A stretch of DNA of 64,000 nucleotides from JAWKWH01 sp040830725. Lineage in GTDB: Bacteria; Pseudomonadota; Alphaproteobacteria; Rhizobiales; Rhizobiaceae. The DNA lies in NCBI GenBank assembly GCA_040830725.1, contig JBFOMG010000034.1:8874-72873 (forward strand), given 5' to 3'. This document shows positions 1 through 8,119 of this stretch, piece by piece (position 1 is the stretch's first letter; every line of letters begins with the position of its first letter). The notes below the pieces were generated by a model that ran no database searches, was not told where the DNA came from, and was given only the letters and a program-made list of their open reading frames with translations. Position numbers and translations under genes: made by a program.

Positions 1-403
1 ATATTGTGTGATCAACGACGTTTCCGAACGCCATTTCCAGGCACATATCTCCGGTCAGTGGACCAAGGGCAAATCCTGCGACACATTCGGTCCGACGGGT
101 CCCTGGCTTGTGACCCGCGATGAAGTGCCCGATCCGCAAAATCTCGGCATGTGGCTTGATGTGAGCGGTGAGCGCCGCCAGACAGGCAGCACCAAGACGA
201 TGATCTTCACGGTCGCACAATGCATAGAGCATCTGTCAGGCCTGATGACGCTTCACCCCGGCGATGTCATTTCCACCGGTACGCCGCCCGGTGTAGGGCT
301 TGGCATGAAACCAGAGCCAGTGTTTCTCAAGGTCGGCGATGTGATGGAACTGGGCATCGATGGCCTTGGTACCCAGCGCCAAGACGTGGTCATGGACACG
401 TAA
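1..403 (+). CDS. Fumarylacetoacetate hydrolase family protein (C-terminal part, cut by window edge)
   Basis: The reading frame is open from the first complete codon at base 2, so the start lies upstream of the window. About 134 residues are visible. They begin just before an NDVSERHFQ segment and continue through GPWLVTRDEVPDP, GSTKTMIFTV and HPGDVISTGTPPGVG, which are the standard landmarks of the FAH/HpcE fold. Members are metal-dependent hydrolases, decarboxylases or isomerases of 2-oxo acids and acylpyruvates. The gene ends 14 bases before the SDR gene and lies upstream of the enamidase homologue, so a role late in the same ring-degradation pathway is likely. The substrate cannot be read from the sequence. 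Confidence 0.85.
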   Translation, partial: YCVINDVSERHFQAHISGQWTKGKSCDTFGPTGPWLVTRDEVPDPQNLGMWLDVSGERRQTGSTKTMIFTVAQCIEHLSGLMTLHPGDVISTGTPPGVGLGMKPEPVFLKVGDVMELGIDGLGTQRQDVVMDT

Positions 404-417
404 TCGGGAGATTAGTC

Positions 418-1158
418 ATGAACCAAATCGACCTGAATGGCGAAGTTGCCATCGTCACAGGAGGTGCGCAGGGCATCGGATTTGCAATCGCCAAACGCCT
501 GACCGCATCCGGTGCCAAAGTTCACATCTGGGACATTGACAGCGATCAGCTCGACCTTGCCGCCTCTGATCTGGTAGTCGAAGCCAGCCAGGTTGATATT
601 ACCGACTACGATGCCGTTGCCGCAGCAGCGGACGCTGTGGCTGCCAAGCATGATAAAATTTCGATACTGGTCAATTCGGCCGGCATTGCCGGCATCAACA
701 CCACGGTCGATGATTATCCGATCGATGAATGGCAACGCATCATGGACCTGAACGTGAACGGTGCTTTCTATGTGAACCGCGCCGTGGTTCCGGCCATGAA
801 GGCGGCAAATTATGGCCGCATCGTCAACATCGCATCGGTCGCCGGCAAGGAAGGCAATCCCAACGCCTCCGCCTACTCCGCCTCCAAGGCCGCTGTTATC
901 GGCTTTACCAAATCGTTGGGCAAGGAACTGGCTGATTTCGACATCGCAGTAAACTGCATCACACCGGCGGCCGCCCGCACGCGTATCTTCGATCAGATGA
1001 CGGAAGAGCACATCAACTACATGCTGTCGAAAATTCCCCGGGCAAGGTTTGTCGAAACCGACGAAATCGCAGCAATGGTTGCCTGGCTGGTCTCACGGGA
1101 AAACAGCTACACGACAGGCGCAGCGTTCGATTTGTCAGGCGGCCGGGCGAGCTACTGA
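418..1158 (+). CDS. SDR family NAD(P)-dependent oxidoreductase
   Basis: A 246-residue classical short-chain dehydrogenase. The Rossmann glycine motif TGGAQGIG is at residues 14-21 and the catalytic set is Ser140, Tyr153 and Lys157 (YSASK). An acidic residue after the second beta strand (WDID) suggests a preference for NAD(H). I chose the ATG at 418 because a GGGAG ribosome site precedes it and the domain starts there; an open frame reaching back to 220 only overlaps the FAA gene. In E. barkeri nicotinate degradation the aldehyde made by enamidase is reduced by an NADH-dependent dehydrogenase of another family. This SDR, lying just before the enamidase gene, could fill that step, but that is inference. 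Confidence 0.88.
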   Translation: MNQIDLNGEVAIVTGGAQGIGFAIAKRLTASGAKVHIWDIDSDQLDLAASDLVVEASQVDITDYDAVAAAADAVAAKHDKISILVNSAGIAGINTTVDDYPIDEWQRIMDLNVNGAFYVNRAVVPAMKAANYGRIVNIASVAGKEGNPNASAYSASKAAVIGFTKSLGKELADFDIAVNCITPAAARTRIFDQMTEEHINYMLSKIPRARFVETDEIAAMVAWLVSRENSYTTGAAFDLSGGRASY

Positions 1159-1214
1159 AATTATCCGCTGCCGCATGCCCCCCGGCGCGATTGTCTCGTT
1201 ACACATTCAATGTT

Positions 1215-1239
1215 AGCATACAAACAAGTTGCGTATGCT
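1215..1239. promoter_or_regulatory. Inverted repeat upstream of the enamidase gene
   Basis: AGCATAC (1215-1221) and GTATGCT (1233-1239) form a perfect 7-bp inverted repeat with an 11-base spacer, ending 16 bases before the enamidase start. The spacing would suit a dimeric regulator such as the MarR protein of the facing operon. No second copy was found near the other operon promoter, so the assignment is weak. Confidence 0.35.
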
Positions 1240-1255
1240 GGCATGGGAGGATGCA

Positions 1256-2431
1256 ATGGCCGATCAAACCCAGAAACTTGTCATTAAAAATTTGGGTCTG
1301 ATCCTCTCGGGCAAACTTGAAGAACCCATTCTTGACGGCGATTGTGTTGTCGCCATCGACGGCAAGATTGCCGCGATCGGCAAGGAAAGCGACCTCGACA
1401 CCGACGAGGCCACGACAGTGATCGATGCCAAGGGCGTTGCGCTTTCACCGGGATTGATCGACAGTCACGTCCATCCTGTTATTGGCGATTACACACCTCG
1501 GCAGCAACAGTTGAACTGGATCGATTCCTGCCTCCACGGTGGCGTCACCTGCATGATTTCGGCCGGAGAGGTCCATACCCCTGGCCGCCCGAAGGACATC
1601 GTCGGATTGAAAGCGCTCGCGATCGCCTCGCAGCGCTGGTACGAGAACTTCCGTCCCTCGGGGGTGAAGATGCTCGCGGGCGCACCGGTCATCGAAGAAG
1701 GGATGGAAGAACACGACTTCAAGGAACTGGCAGAAGCCGGCGTCAAACTGCTTGGCGAAGTCGGTCTTGGTTCTGTCAAAGCAGGCGAAACAGCCCAGCA
1801 GATGGTCAAGTGGGCCCGAAAATACGGCATCCAATCTACTATCCATACCGGCGGACCTTCCATTCCCGGCTCCGGTCTGATCGACAAGGATGTAGTGCTG
1901 GAGGCCGATGCGGATATCATCGGTCACATCAATGGCGGTCACACTGCCCTGCCTGACGACCAGATCACCTGCCTTTGCGAAAGCTGCCAGCGAGGCATCG
2001 AGATCGTTCACAACGGCAATGAGCGCGCCGGCTTGCTGGCGATGCGCACTGCCTTCGAGCTTGAGCAGCCGGAGCGCATCATCCTCGGCACAGATGCGCC
2101 GGCTGGCTCCGGCGTCCAGCCGCTTGGCATCTTGCGCATGATCGCCATGCTATCGAGCCTCGGTGACATTCCGCCCGAAATCGCATTCTGCTTTGCTACC
2201 GGCAATACCGCCCGAATGCGCGATCTTGATTGCGGTATTATTGAAGTCGGAAAATCGGCTGACTTCATCCTGATCGATCGTGCTCAGCATGCGCCGGGCA
2301 AAGACATGCTGGAGTCCATTCATCAGGGCAATCTGCCTGGCGTTGGAATGACCGTCATCGACGGGATCGTGCGCTCGCACCGCAGCCGCAACACACCACC
2401 GGCGACCACACTGCCGGAACTTGCCGAATAG
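1256..2431 (+). CDS. Amidohydrolase family protein, enamidase-like
   Basis: A 391-residue amidohydrolase. Metal-binding features are HVH at residues 71-73, then IHTGG, GHINGG and GTDAPAGSG. The sequence follows E. barkeri enamidase closely through its length, with shared stretches such as APRQ/TPRQ after the HVH motif, HGGVT, PGRPKD, HTGG.SIPGS, PLGILR and SRNTPPA at the C-terminus. Enamidase is a bimetal (Fe/Zn) cyclic amidohydrolase that opens 1,4,5,6-tetrahydro-6-oxonicotinate to 2-formylglutarate and ammonia. The start is the ATG at 1256, five bases after GGGAGG; a TTG at 1229 is possible but has no ribosome site. It faces the operon carrying the 6-hydroxynicotinate-reductase homologue. 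The native substrate may be a relative of the nicotinate intermediate. Confidence 0.85.
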   Translation: MADQTQKLVIKNLGLILSGKLEEPILDGDCVVAIDGKIAAIGKESDLDTDEATTVIDAKGVALSPGLIDSHVHPVIGDYTPRQQQLNWIDSCLHGGVTCMISAGEVHTPGRPKDIVGLKALAIASQRWYENFRPSGVKMLAGAPVIEEGMEEHDFKELAEAGVKLLGEVGLGSVKAGETAQQMVKWARKYGIQSTIHTGGPSIPGSGLIDKDVVLEADADIIGHINGGHTALPDDQITCLCESCQRGIEIVHNGNERAGLLAMRTAFELEQPERIILGTDAPAGSGVQPLGILRMIAMLSSLGDIPPEIAFCFATGNTARMRDLDCGIIEVGKSADFILIDRAQHAPGKDMLESIHQGNLPGVGMTVIDGIVRSHRSRNTPPATTLPELAE

Positions 2432-2437
2432 GCTGGA

Positions 2438-2815
2438 TCAGCCCCGATATATCGCTGTCGCCTCAACCGACAAACGCAATCCCATCGGAAGTTCGATAAT
2501 CGGTGACGACCTGGCGGGAGGATCAACCGCAAAATACTCATCGAAAAGCTCGTTGAGCACCATAAACTGTGAGGCATCAGCCAGCCAGGTCACGACCTTT
2601 ACGACATCGTCCATGGATGAGCCGGCGTGTTCAAGGCAACTCTTGAGGTTCTCGAAGGCCTGGCGCGCCTCGGATTCGAAATCCTCGCCCGGCAAAACCC
2701 GGGTTCCCGGAAGAAATCCACCCTGTCCGGAAACGAAAAGAAAATCACCAGCGCGAACGGTCTTAGACACCGCCCCGAACGGCGGATGGTCGATAATCTG
2801 CTTCTCCAGCGGCAT
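2438..2815 (-). CDS. RidA family protein (enamine/imine deaminase)
   Basis: A 125-residue Rid/YER057c/UK114 protein covering the whole family domain. It has the FVSGQGG segment, the conserved arginine in DPPARSSP and the glutamate in LSVEATAIY, which are the ligand-binding residues of active RidA proteins. These enzymes hydrolyse reactive enamines and imines to ketones and ammonia. It is the last gene of the minus-strand catabolic run and stops six bases from the enamidase stop codon. Enamidase chemistry passes through an enamine/imine, so a RidA clearing that intermediate makes sense, though it might equally be a general detoxifier. Confidence 0.85.
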   Translation of the reverse strand: MPLEKQIIDHPPFGAVSKTVRAGDFLFVSGQGGFLPGTRVLPGEDFESEARQAFENLKSCLEHAGSSMDDVVKVVTWLADASQFMVLNELFDEYFAVDPPARSSPIIELPMGLRLSVEATAIYRG

Positions 2816-2837
2816 GGTGTGTCCCTTCCTGTTTCCT

Positions 2838-2853
2838 GCATAACGTTATCGCA
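2838..2853. promoter_or_regulatory. Palindrome upstream of the RidA gene
   Basis: A perfect 10-bp palindrome ATAACGTTAT (2840-2849), extended to near-symmetric TGC and GCA flanks, lies about 25 bases upstream of the RidA start. It could be an operator. The rest of the 2816-2991 gap shows nothing clear. Confidence 0.3.
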
Positions 2854-2991
2854 CAAGATCAACAATGTCTTGGAGACGACCAGAGAATCAGACCTCTAGA
2901 TAACCAATCTGACGAGCGTATTCACGGGATCAGGTCACGCAGTTGGCGTCAAAGTTTTGGCAGAACTGGAAATACTGCCGAATGACTGCTC

Positions 2992-3438
2992 TCAGGAGAT
3001 TTTGGTCAGCAGCGCAAGCAATTGGCGCTGTTCTTCCTTCGTCAACGGTTCCAGCGTTGCCTCGGTAATCTTTTTCGCAGCGGTGAACGCAGTCTGACAA
3101 AGTTCGCGGCCGGCTTCGGTCAAGGTGACAATCGTTCTGCGTCGGTCGGAAACATCAGGCCTGGTAGATACCAGGTCACGCGCGGCAAGGCGATCGACAA
3201 CCCCTTTGATCGTCGCCGCGTCAATGGCGATCAACCGGCCGAGCCGGTTTTGAGAGCATTCCTCCTGCTCGGCAAGCTTGGCCATTGCCGCCAGCTGCAT
3301 CGGTGTCAAGTCACCGGGAATAAGACCTGCAAATATCGCAGTATGCCGTTGGTTCGCCTTTCGAAGCAGGAAACCCACCTGCGCATCCAGCTTGTATCCG
3401 GTCTTGTTCAAAATTGTCTGACTTTCAGTTTGAGTCAT
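2992..3438 (-). CDS. MarR family transcriptional regulator
   Basis: A 148-residue winged-helix regulator. The recognition helix region (SQNRLGRLIAIDAATIKGVVDRL) is followed by the MarR wing DVSDRRRTIVTLTEAG. Family members are dimers that are usually released from DNA by aromatic or heterocyclic ligands. The gene lies 32 bases downstream of the ABC ATPase gene and is probably the operon's own regulator, with the transported compound or an early product as ligand. Candidate operators are listed at 18169, 2838 and 1215. Confidence 0.88.
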   Translation of the reverse strand: MTQTESQTILNKTGYKLDAQVGFLLRKANQRHTAIFAGLIPGDLTPMQLAAMAKLAEQEECSQNRLGRLIAIDAATIKGVVDRLAARDLVSTRPDVSDRRRTIVTLTEAGRELCQTAFTAAKKITEATLEPLTKEEQRQLLALLTKIS

Positions 3439-3470
3439 GTGTTTCCAACGGACTTCGCCGATTGCTGAAT

Positions 3471-4172
3471 TTACACGGACAGATATGCGTCCCGAATGTC
3501 CGGACTGGCTTCGAGCTCCTCAAACGTTCCCTCAAACCGCGTCGTGCCACCCTCAATGATAACCGCCCTGTCGGCAACAAGTTTCGCAAAGTGCAAGTTC
3601 TGCTCCGAAAGGAGAACCGTCAACCCCTCGCGTTTCAACCGCTGGATTGTCTCCGCCATCTGCTCGACAATGACCGGCGCAATACCCTCTGACGGTTCGT
3701 CTAGCAACAGTAGTTTGGGATTTCCCATAAGCGTTCGGGCAATGGTCAGCATTTGCTGTTCGCCACCCGAAAGCGCTTTGCCGCGATTGTGACGGCGCTC
3801 AGCCAGATTGGGAAACAGTTCGAAGAGCATTTCATGCGTCCATTCAGGAACGCCCGCGCGGCTCGGCTGCCGGCCCACTTCGAGATTTTCAAGGATAGTC
3901 AGATCGGTGAATATTCGCCGCTCTTCAGGCACATAGCCCAGCCCGGCTTTGGCAACCCGGTGCGGTGCCCAGCGCGTAATCTCTGCATCAAGAAACCGCA
4001 CCGATCCCTGTCTGGGGCGCACCAACTGCATGATGGATTTCATCGTGGTGGTCTTTCCGGCACCGTTGCGGCCGAGAAGCGCGACGACCTCGCCAGCGGA
4101 GATGTCGAACGACAAATCACTGAGGATATGCGCTTTTCCGTAGTAACTGTTGATATCCACGAGAGAAAGCAT
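3471..4172 (-). CDS. livF: Branched-chain amino acid-type ABC transporter ATP-binding protein
   Basis: A 233-residue LivF-type ATPase with Walker A GRNGAGKTT near residue 35, signature LSGGEQQM and Walker B LLLLDEPSEG. It powers uptake together with the ATPase encoded just upstream. The start ATG shares its first base with the upstream stop (TGATG), so translation is coupled. LivF is used here as a family label; the neighbours suggest a ring-containing acid rather than an amino acid as substrate. Confidence 0.9.
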   Translation of the reverse strand: MLSLVDINSYYGKAHILSDLSFDISAGEVVALLGRNGAGKTTTMKSIMQLVRPRQGSVRFLDAEITRWAPHRVAKAGLGYVPEERRIFTDLTILENLEVGRQPSRAGVPEWTHEMLFELFPNLAERRHNRGKALSGGEQQMLTIARTLMGNPKLLLLDEPSEGIAPVIVEQMAETIQRLKREGLTVLLSEQNLHFAKLVADRAVIIEGGTTRFEGTFEELEASPDIRDAYLSV

Positions 4173-4942
4173 CAGGCGCTCCCCTCATCGGCAAACACCG
4201 CGCCACCGCCGAGATAGACTTCGCGTACCCGGGCATCTTCGCGCACTTCTTCCACCGATCCATTGGCGATCAGTTCGCCGCGGTTCAACACCATGACCCG
4301 GTGCGCATGCGCAAAAACAACGTCCATATCGTGTTCGGTGAACAGCACGCTTATCTTGCGCTCCGCCACAATGTCTGAAGTCAGCTGCATCAGCGAGATA
4401 CGCTCTTTTGGCGCCATGCCTGCGGTTGGTTCGTCCATCAGCAACAGCGACGGTCCGTGTGCCAACGCGATGGCAAGCTCCAGCCGTTTCAGATCGCCAT
4501 AGGCGAGGATTGCTGCTGCCCTGTCCGCCTGTCCGGTCATTCCGACCAGATCAAGCAGTTCGATTGCCTGTTCGCGATAAAGCGCGCGGGCAAATGGCAG
4601 AAAGGAAAACAATTTGCGGTTATGCGATATCAGCGCCATCTGTACGTTTTCGACAACCGTCATGGTCGGATAGGTCGCGGTGATCTGGAAGGTTCGGCCG
4701 ACCCCCTTGCGCCAGATTGTCCTCGGTGCAAGCCCGGTTATGTCTTCGCCATCAAGCAGGATTGTGCCCGCATTTGGTTTCAACTGGCCCATCAGCATGT
4801 TGAAACACGTGGTTTTGCCCGCACCATTGGGGCCGATCAGCGCCAGCAACTCGGCTTTGCTGACGTCGAACGAAACATCGGAAACGGCGTGAATGCCGCC
4901 GAATGATTTCGACAACCCGTTCACCCTGAGCATCGTGCTCAT
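4172..4942 (-). CDS. livG: Branched-chain amino acid-type ABC transporter ATP-binding protein
   Basis: A 256-residue LivG-type ATPase with Walker A GPNGAGKTT, Walker B LLLMDEPTAGM and the long insert typical of LivG. The usual signature LSYG is AYGDLKRLE here, as in many members of this group. I chose the ATG at 4942 because it overlaps the permease stop by four bases (ATGA); a longer reading from 4984 would run inside the permease gene. It forms the ATPase pair with the gene at 3471. Confidence 0.9.
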   Translation of the reverse strand: MSTMLRVNGLSKSFGGIHAVSDVSFDVSKAELLALIGPNGAGKTTCFNMLMGQLKPNAGTILLDGEDITGLAPRTIWRKGVGRTFQITATYPTMTVVENVQMALISHNRKLFSFLPFARALYREQAIELLDLVGMTGQADRAAAILAYGDLKRLELAIALAHGPSLLLMDEPTAGMAPKERISLMQLTSDIVAERKISVLFTEHDMDVVFAHAHRVMVLNRGELIANGSVEEVREDARVREVYLGGGAVFADEGSA

Positions 4943-6801
4943 GACGAGTGCTCCCCGTTTCTCGACAAGCCAAGCCGGTCCCACAGTTTTCGCGCCGAGC
5001 CGGCAATGCCGTCAGGTGCAAGGATGACAACGCCGATGATGAGCAACCCGAGCAACAGCCGCCAATATTCAAAACGCGTCAGGAAATCCTCCGCGACCTC
5101 CAGCACACCGGCGCCAACCACGGCGCCCGACAATGTTTTTACGCCGCCGAGAAAGACGACAATGATCGCGTCGAAGGACCGGGCGATTTCTAGTTCCGTC
5201 GGGAAGACACTGCCTTTGGAGAAGACGAACAGTCCGCCCGCCAAACCGGCCATGGCCCCGGCAAATGCAAATGCCACCCATTGCACACGTTTTGTGTCTA
5301 TGCCGGTGGCCTCGGCCCTGCGCGAAGAATCGCGTGACGCCCTCACCGCATAGCCGAACGGAGAATGTGCGGCATGCCGGAGTATCAGAATGCCGCCGGT
5401 TCCGACGATGAGCGTCAGATAAAAATAGACGGTCGTTGAAGAGGCCCAATCCGACGGCCAGATGTCAACCATACCGTCGTCGCCGCCGGTAAATTCGCCC
5501 CACTGATAGACAAGCGACCAGAGCAGTTGAGAGAAAGCCAGCGTCAGCATGGCGAAGTAAACGCCGGTCAGGCGAATACAGAACCAACCGATTATCAGTG
5601 CCAGCAACCCCGCCACCAGCGGCGCCAGCATCAGCGCCAGTTCCATGGGTGAGTCCGCGTAGTGGACCAGCAACGCCGCAGCATAAGCACCACCGCCATA
5701 ATATGCCGCGTGACCGAATGAAACCAGGCCGCCAAGCCCGAGGATAAAATGCAGACTGGCCGCAAACAGGCAGAAAACGATGATATCGATGATCAGTATC
5801 TGCATGAAGTTGGAGCCGAACAGCGGCACCGCCGCAAGCACCGCCAGCAGACCGGCAACGACGAGTTTGCCCCTGGCTCCGAAAGGTGCGATTGGCTGTT
5901 CCGGCTCACCAACCTGCCCGTGCTCGCCAGCCACTTCCTCGCGACCGAACAACCCGTAAGGCCGTATCATCAGCACTACAGCCATGACCACAAACATCAG
6001 CACCAGCGTGCTTTGCGGAATGTAGCGCACCCCAAATACATTCAGCACCGAAATGAGCACCGCAGCAACAAACGCGCCAGGCAGCGAACCCATTCCGCCG
6101 ATGACAACGACAACGAATATTGCCGCCAGAATGTTGAAATCCATCAACAGGTCGGCCCCGCCCTTGGGAAGCTGGATGGCTCCACCGATACCGGCCAGCA
6201 TGGCGCCCAGAAAGAATACGCCGGTGAAAAGCCAGGCCTGATTGACGCCAAGTGCACCAACCATCTCCCGGTCCTGCGTCGCCGCACGTACCAAAATTCC
6301 AAGCCGTGTCTTGGTTATCAGATACCAGAGCACAAAAAGCACAACGGGAGTGATGGCAATCAGCGCCAGATCATATTGTGGTACCGGTTCGCCGAGAATC
6401 CGCACCACACCTTTCAGACCGGGAGCGCGCGGTCCAAGTACATCCTCCGCCCCCCAAACCAGCAAGGCCAGGTCCTGAATGACCAGGATGACGCCAAATG
6501 TGGCAACGAGTTGAAACAGCTCCGGCGCCCGGTAGACCGGCCGCAAGACGCACATCTCGACTATGACACCGATGATGCCGACCCCGATGCCGGCGATCAG
6601 GATGGAGGTCCAAAATCCGAAGCCGCCCGGCAGCACCTGCATGGCGGAATAGCCGATATAGGCGCCGAGCATGTAGAAGGAGCCATGCGCGAAGTTGACG
6701 ATGCGCGTCACACCGAAAATCAACGACAATCCGGAAGCGACGAGAAAAAGCGCCGCCGCATTGGCCAAGCCGGTCAAAAGCTGTGCGATCAGCACGCCCA
6801 T
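4939..6801 (-). CDS. Fused LivH-LivM ABC transporter permease
   Basis: A 620-residue membrane protein containing both permease halves of a branched-chain amino acid-type transporter. Residues 1 to about 290 are LivH-like (SGLSLIFGVTRIVNFAHGSFYMLGAY). After a charged linker (GREEVAGEHGQVGEPEQ), residues about 315-600 are LivM-like (GLGGLVSFGHAAYYGGGAY, GVYFAMLTLAFSQ, GGVKTLSGAVVGAG). Most systems encode these as two proteins. It is followed at once by the two ATPase genes. A hairpin with a T-rich tail separates it from the binding-protein gene upstream. Confidence 0.92.
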   Translation of the reverse strand: MGVLIAQLLTGLANAAALFLVASGLSLIFGVTRIVNFAHGSFYMLGAYIGYSAMQVLPGGFGFWTSILIAGIGVGIIGVIVEMCVLRPVYRAPELFQLVATFGVILVIQDLALLVWGAEDVLGPRAPGLKGVVRILGEPVPQYDLALIAITPVVLFVLWYLITKTRLGILVRAATQDREMVGALGVNQAWLFTGVFFLGAMLAGIGGAIQLPKGGADLLMDFNILAAIFVVVVIGGMGSLPGAFVAAVLISVLNVFGVRYIPQSTLVLMFVVMAVVLMIRPYGLFGREEVAGEHGQVGEPEQPIAPFGARGKLVVAGLLAVLAAVPLFGSNFMQILIIDIIVFCLFAASLHFILGLGGLVSFGHAAYYGGGAYAAALLVHYADSPMELALMLAPLVAGLLALIIGWFCIRLTGVYFAMLTLAFSQLLWSLVYQWGEFTGGDDGMVDIWPSDWASSTTVYFYLTLIVGTGGILILRHAAHSPFGYAVRASRDSSRRAEATGIDTKRVQWVAFAFAGAMAGLAGGLFVFSKGSVFPTELEIARSFDAIIVVFLGGVKTLSGAVVGAGVLEVAEDFLTRFEYWRLLLGLLIIGVVILAPDGIAGSARKLWDRLGLSRNGEHSS

Positions 6802-6837
6802 CGCCCGTAATCCCGTAGTGAACTAGAATTGCAAAAG

Positions 6838-6870
6838 AAAAGTCCGCCGGGCGCTTGTTGCCCGGCGGAT
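6838..6870 (-). terminator. Intercistronic hairpin after the binding-protein gene
   Basis: CCGCCGGGC (6844-6852) and GCCCGGCGG (6860-6868) form a perfect 9-bp stem with a 7-base loop. Read on the minus strand it is followed by ACTTTTCTTTTG. It lies between the binding-protein stop (6882) and permease start (6801). It probably acts as a partial terminator or RNA-stabilising hairpin that keeps binding-protein mRNA more abundant than permease mRNA. Confidence 0.7.
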
Positions 6871-6881
6871 ATTCATCAACC

Positions 6882-8084
6882 TTATTGAGGCCGCATGGCC
6901 ATTACTTCCTCGTCTGACGGGAAGTAGTCGGCGCCATCCTTGTAGACCCAGTCAACCATCACTCCCTTGCCGTCCTTCAGCGCAATTTTGCCGACGTAAG
7001 CGCCCATGGTGGCTTGATGATCCAGCGCCCGGAAAGTGATCTTTCCAACCGGCGTATCGACCTCAAGCCCCTTGAAGGCAGCAACCATTGCGTCTGTGTC
7101 CGTGGAGCCTGCTTTCGAAATCGCTGCGGCAATCGACTGGGTGGTCATGTAACCGACCAGCGAACCAATGCGCGGATAGTCGTCATAGCGGGCCTGATAG
7201 GCATCAACGAAAGCTTTTCCCGGCCCGTCGGTGATGTCGTACCAGGGATACCCGGTCACGATCCACCCTTCCGGTGCTTCATCACCGAGCGGATCAAGAT
7301 ATTCCGGCTCGCCGGTCAGCAGGCCAAGCACCATGCGGCCATCGAACAGACCACGCGTCGATCCTTCGCGAACAAATTTCGCCAGATCGCCGCCGAATGT
7401 GACGTTGTAGATTGCTTCCGGCTTTGCCGCCTCAAGTGCCTGCACCTCTGCGCCCGCATCGATCTTGAACAGCGCCGGCCATTGCTCGGCCACAAACTCG
7501 ACGTCCGGCCGCAGAGCCGTCAGCGCCTTTTTGAACGCCGCGACCGCATCCTTGCCGTAGGCATAGTTCGGCGCAATCGTTGCATAGCGCTTTGCCGGGT
7601 TCTTTGCTGCTTCCTCTGCAAGCATTGCCGCTTGCATGTAGGTCGAAGCGCGCAGCCGGAACGTGTAGTCATTCCCCTTTGCCCAGACGAGCGCATCGGC
7701 CAGTGGTTCGGCAGCGAGATACAGATGCTTTTTCTCGCCGGCGTAAGATGAAATCGCCAATCCGACATGGCTGAAGATGGTACCCGTCAGCATTGCCGCG
7801 CCGTCGCGCGTCATCAGTTCCTCGGCGATTTTCACCGCCTCGCCCGGATCGCCCTGATCGTCGCGGAAGATAAACTCAAGCTGCTTGCCATTGACGCCAC
7901 CGGCGGCGTTGATCTCTTCTGCAGCAAGTTCCAGACCCAGCTTGTATGGACCGGCAAAGGCCGCCATGCGCTTGTAATGGTTGATCTCACCGATCTTGAT
8001 CGTGTCTTGTGCCAATGATGGCGCCGCCGACAATCCGACGGCAGCGGCCACGGCCAGTGCGGCAATTCCTGATAACAGTTTCAT
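6882..8084 (-). CDS. ABC transporter substrate-binding protein (periplasmic, LivK-type)
   Basis: A 400-residue binding protein of the type I periplasmic fold. Residues 1-25 are a signal peptide ending in PSLAQ, followed by DTIKIGEINHYKRMAAFAGP. The core motifs EEINAAGGVNGKQLEFIFRDDQGDP and YAYGKDAVAAF are typical of the urea/branched-chain/aromatic acid group. A strong GGGAGG site precedes the ATG. It captures the substrate for the fused permease and two ATPases downstream. Its position inside an operon for ring hydroxylation and opening suggests a heterocyclic carboxylate ligand. Confidence 0.9.
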   Translation of the reverse strand: MKLLSGIAALAVAAAVGLSAAPSLAQDTIKIGEINHYKRMAAFAGPYKLGLELAAEEINAAGGVNGKQLEFIFRDDQGDPGEAVKIAEELMTRDGAAMLTGTIFSHVGLAISSYAGEKKHLYLAAEPLADALVWAKGNDYTFRLRASTYMQAAMLAEEAAKNPAKRYATIAPNYAYGKDAVAAFKKALTALRPDVEFVAEQWPALFKIDAGAEVQALEAAKPEAIYNVTFGGDLAKFVREGSTRGLFDGRMVLGLLTGEPEYLDPLGDEAPEGWIVTGYPWYDITDGPGKAFVDAYQARYDDYPRIGSLVGYMTTQSIAAAISKAGSTDTDAMVAAFKGLEVDTPVGKITFRALDHQATMGAYVGKIALKDGKGVMVDWVYKDGADYFPSDEEVMAMRPQ

Positions 8085-8119
8085 GTTTTCCTCCCTGATT
8101 ATTCAAGAATTTCAGTTGA

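Noticed and set aside
220..417. N-terminal extension of the SDR protein
   Set aside because: It overlaps the FAA-hydrolase frame, has no domain match, and the ATG at 418 has its own ribosome site and begins the domain.
412..1011. Long minus-strand reading frame opposite the SDR gene
   Set aside because: It mirrors a clear SDR gene and its translation has no recognisable domain; it is a shadow frame.
5749..6810. 353-codon plus-strand frame opposite the fused permease
   Set aside because: Its translation is rich in Gln, His and Arg with no hydrophobic core, a typical mirror of a membrane-protein gene.
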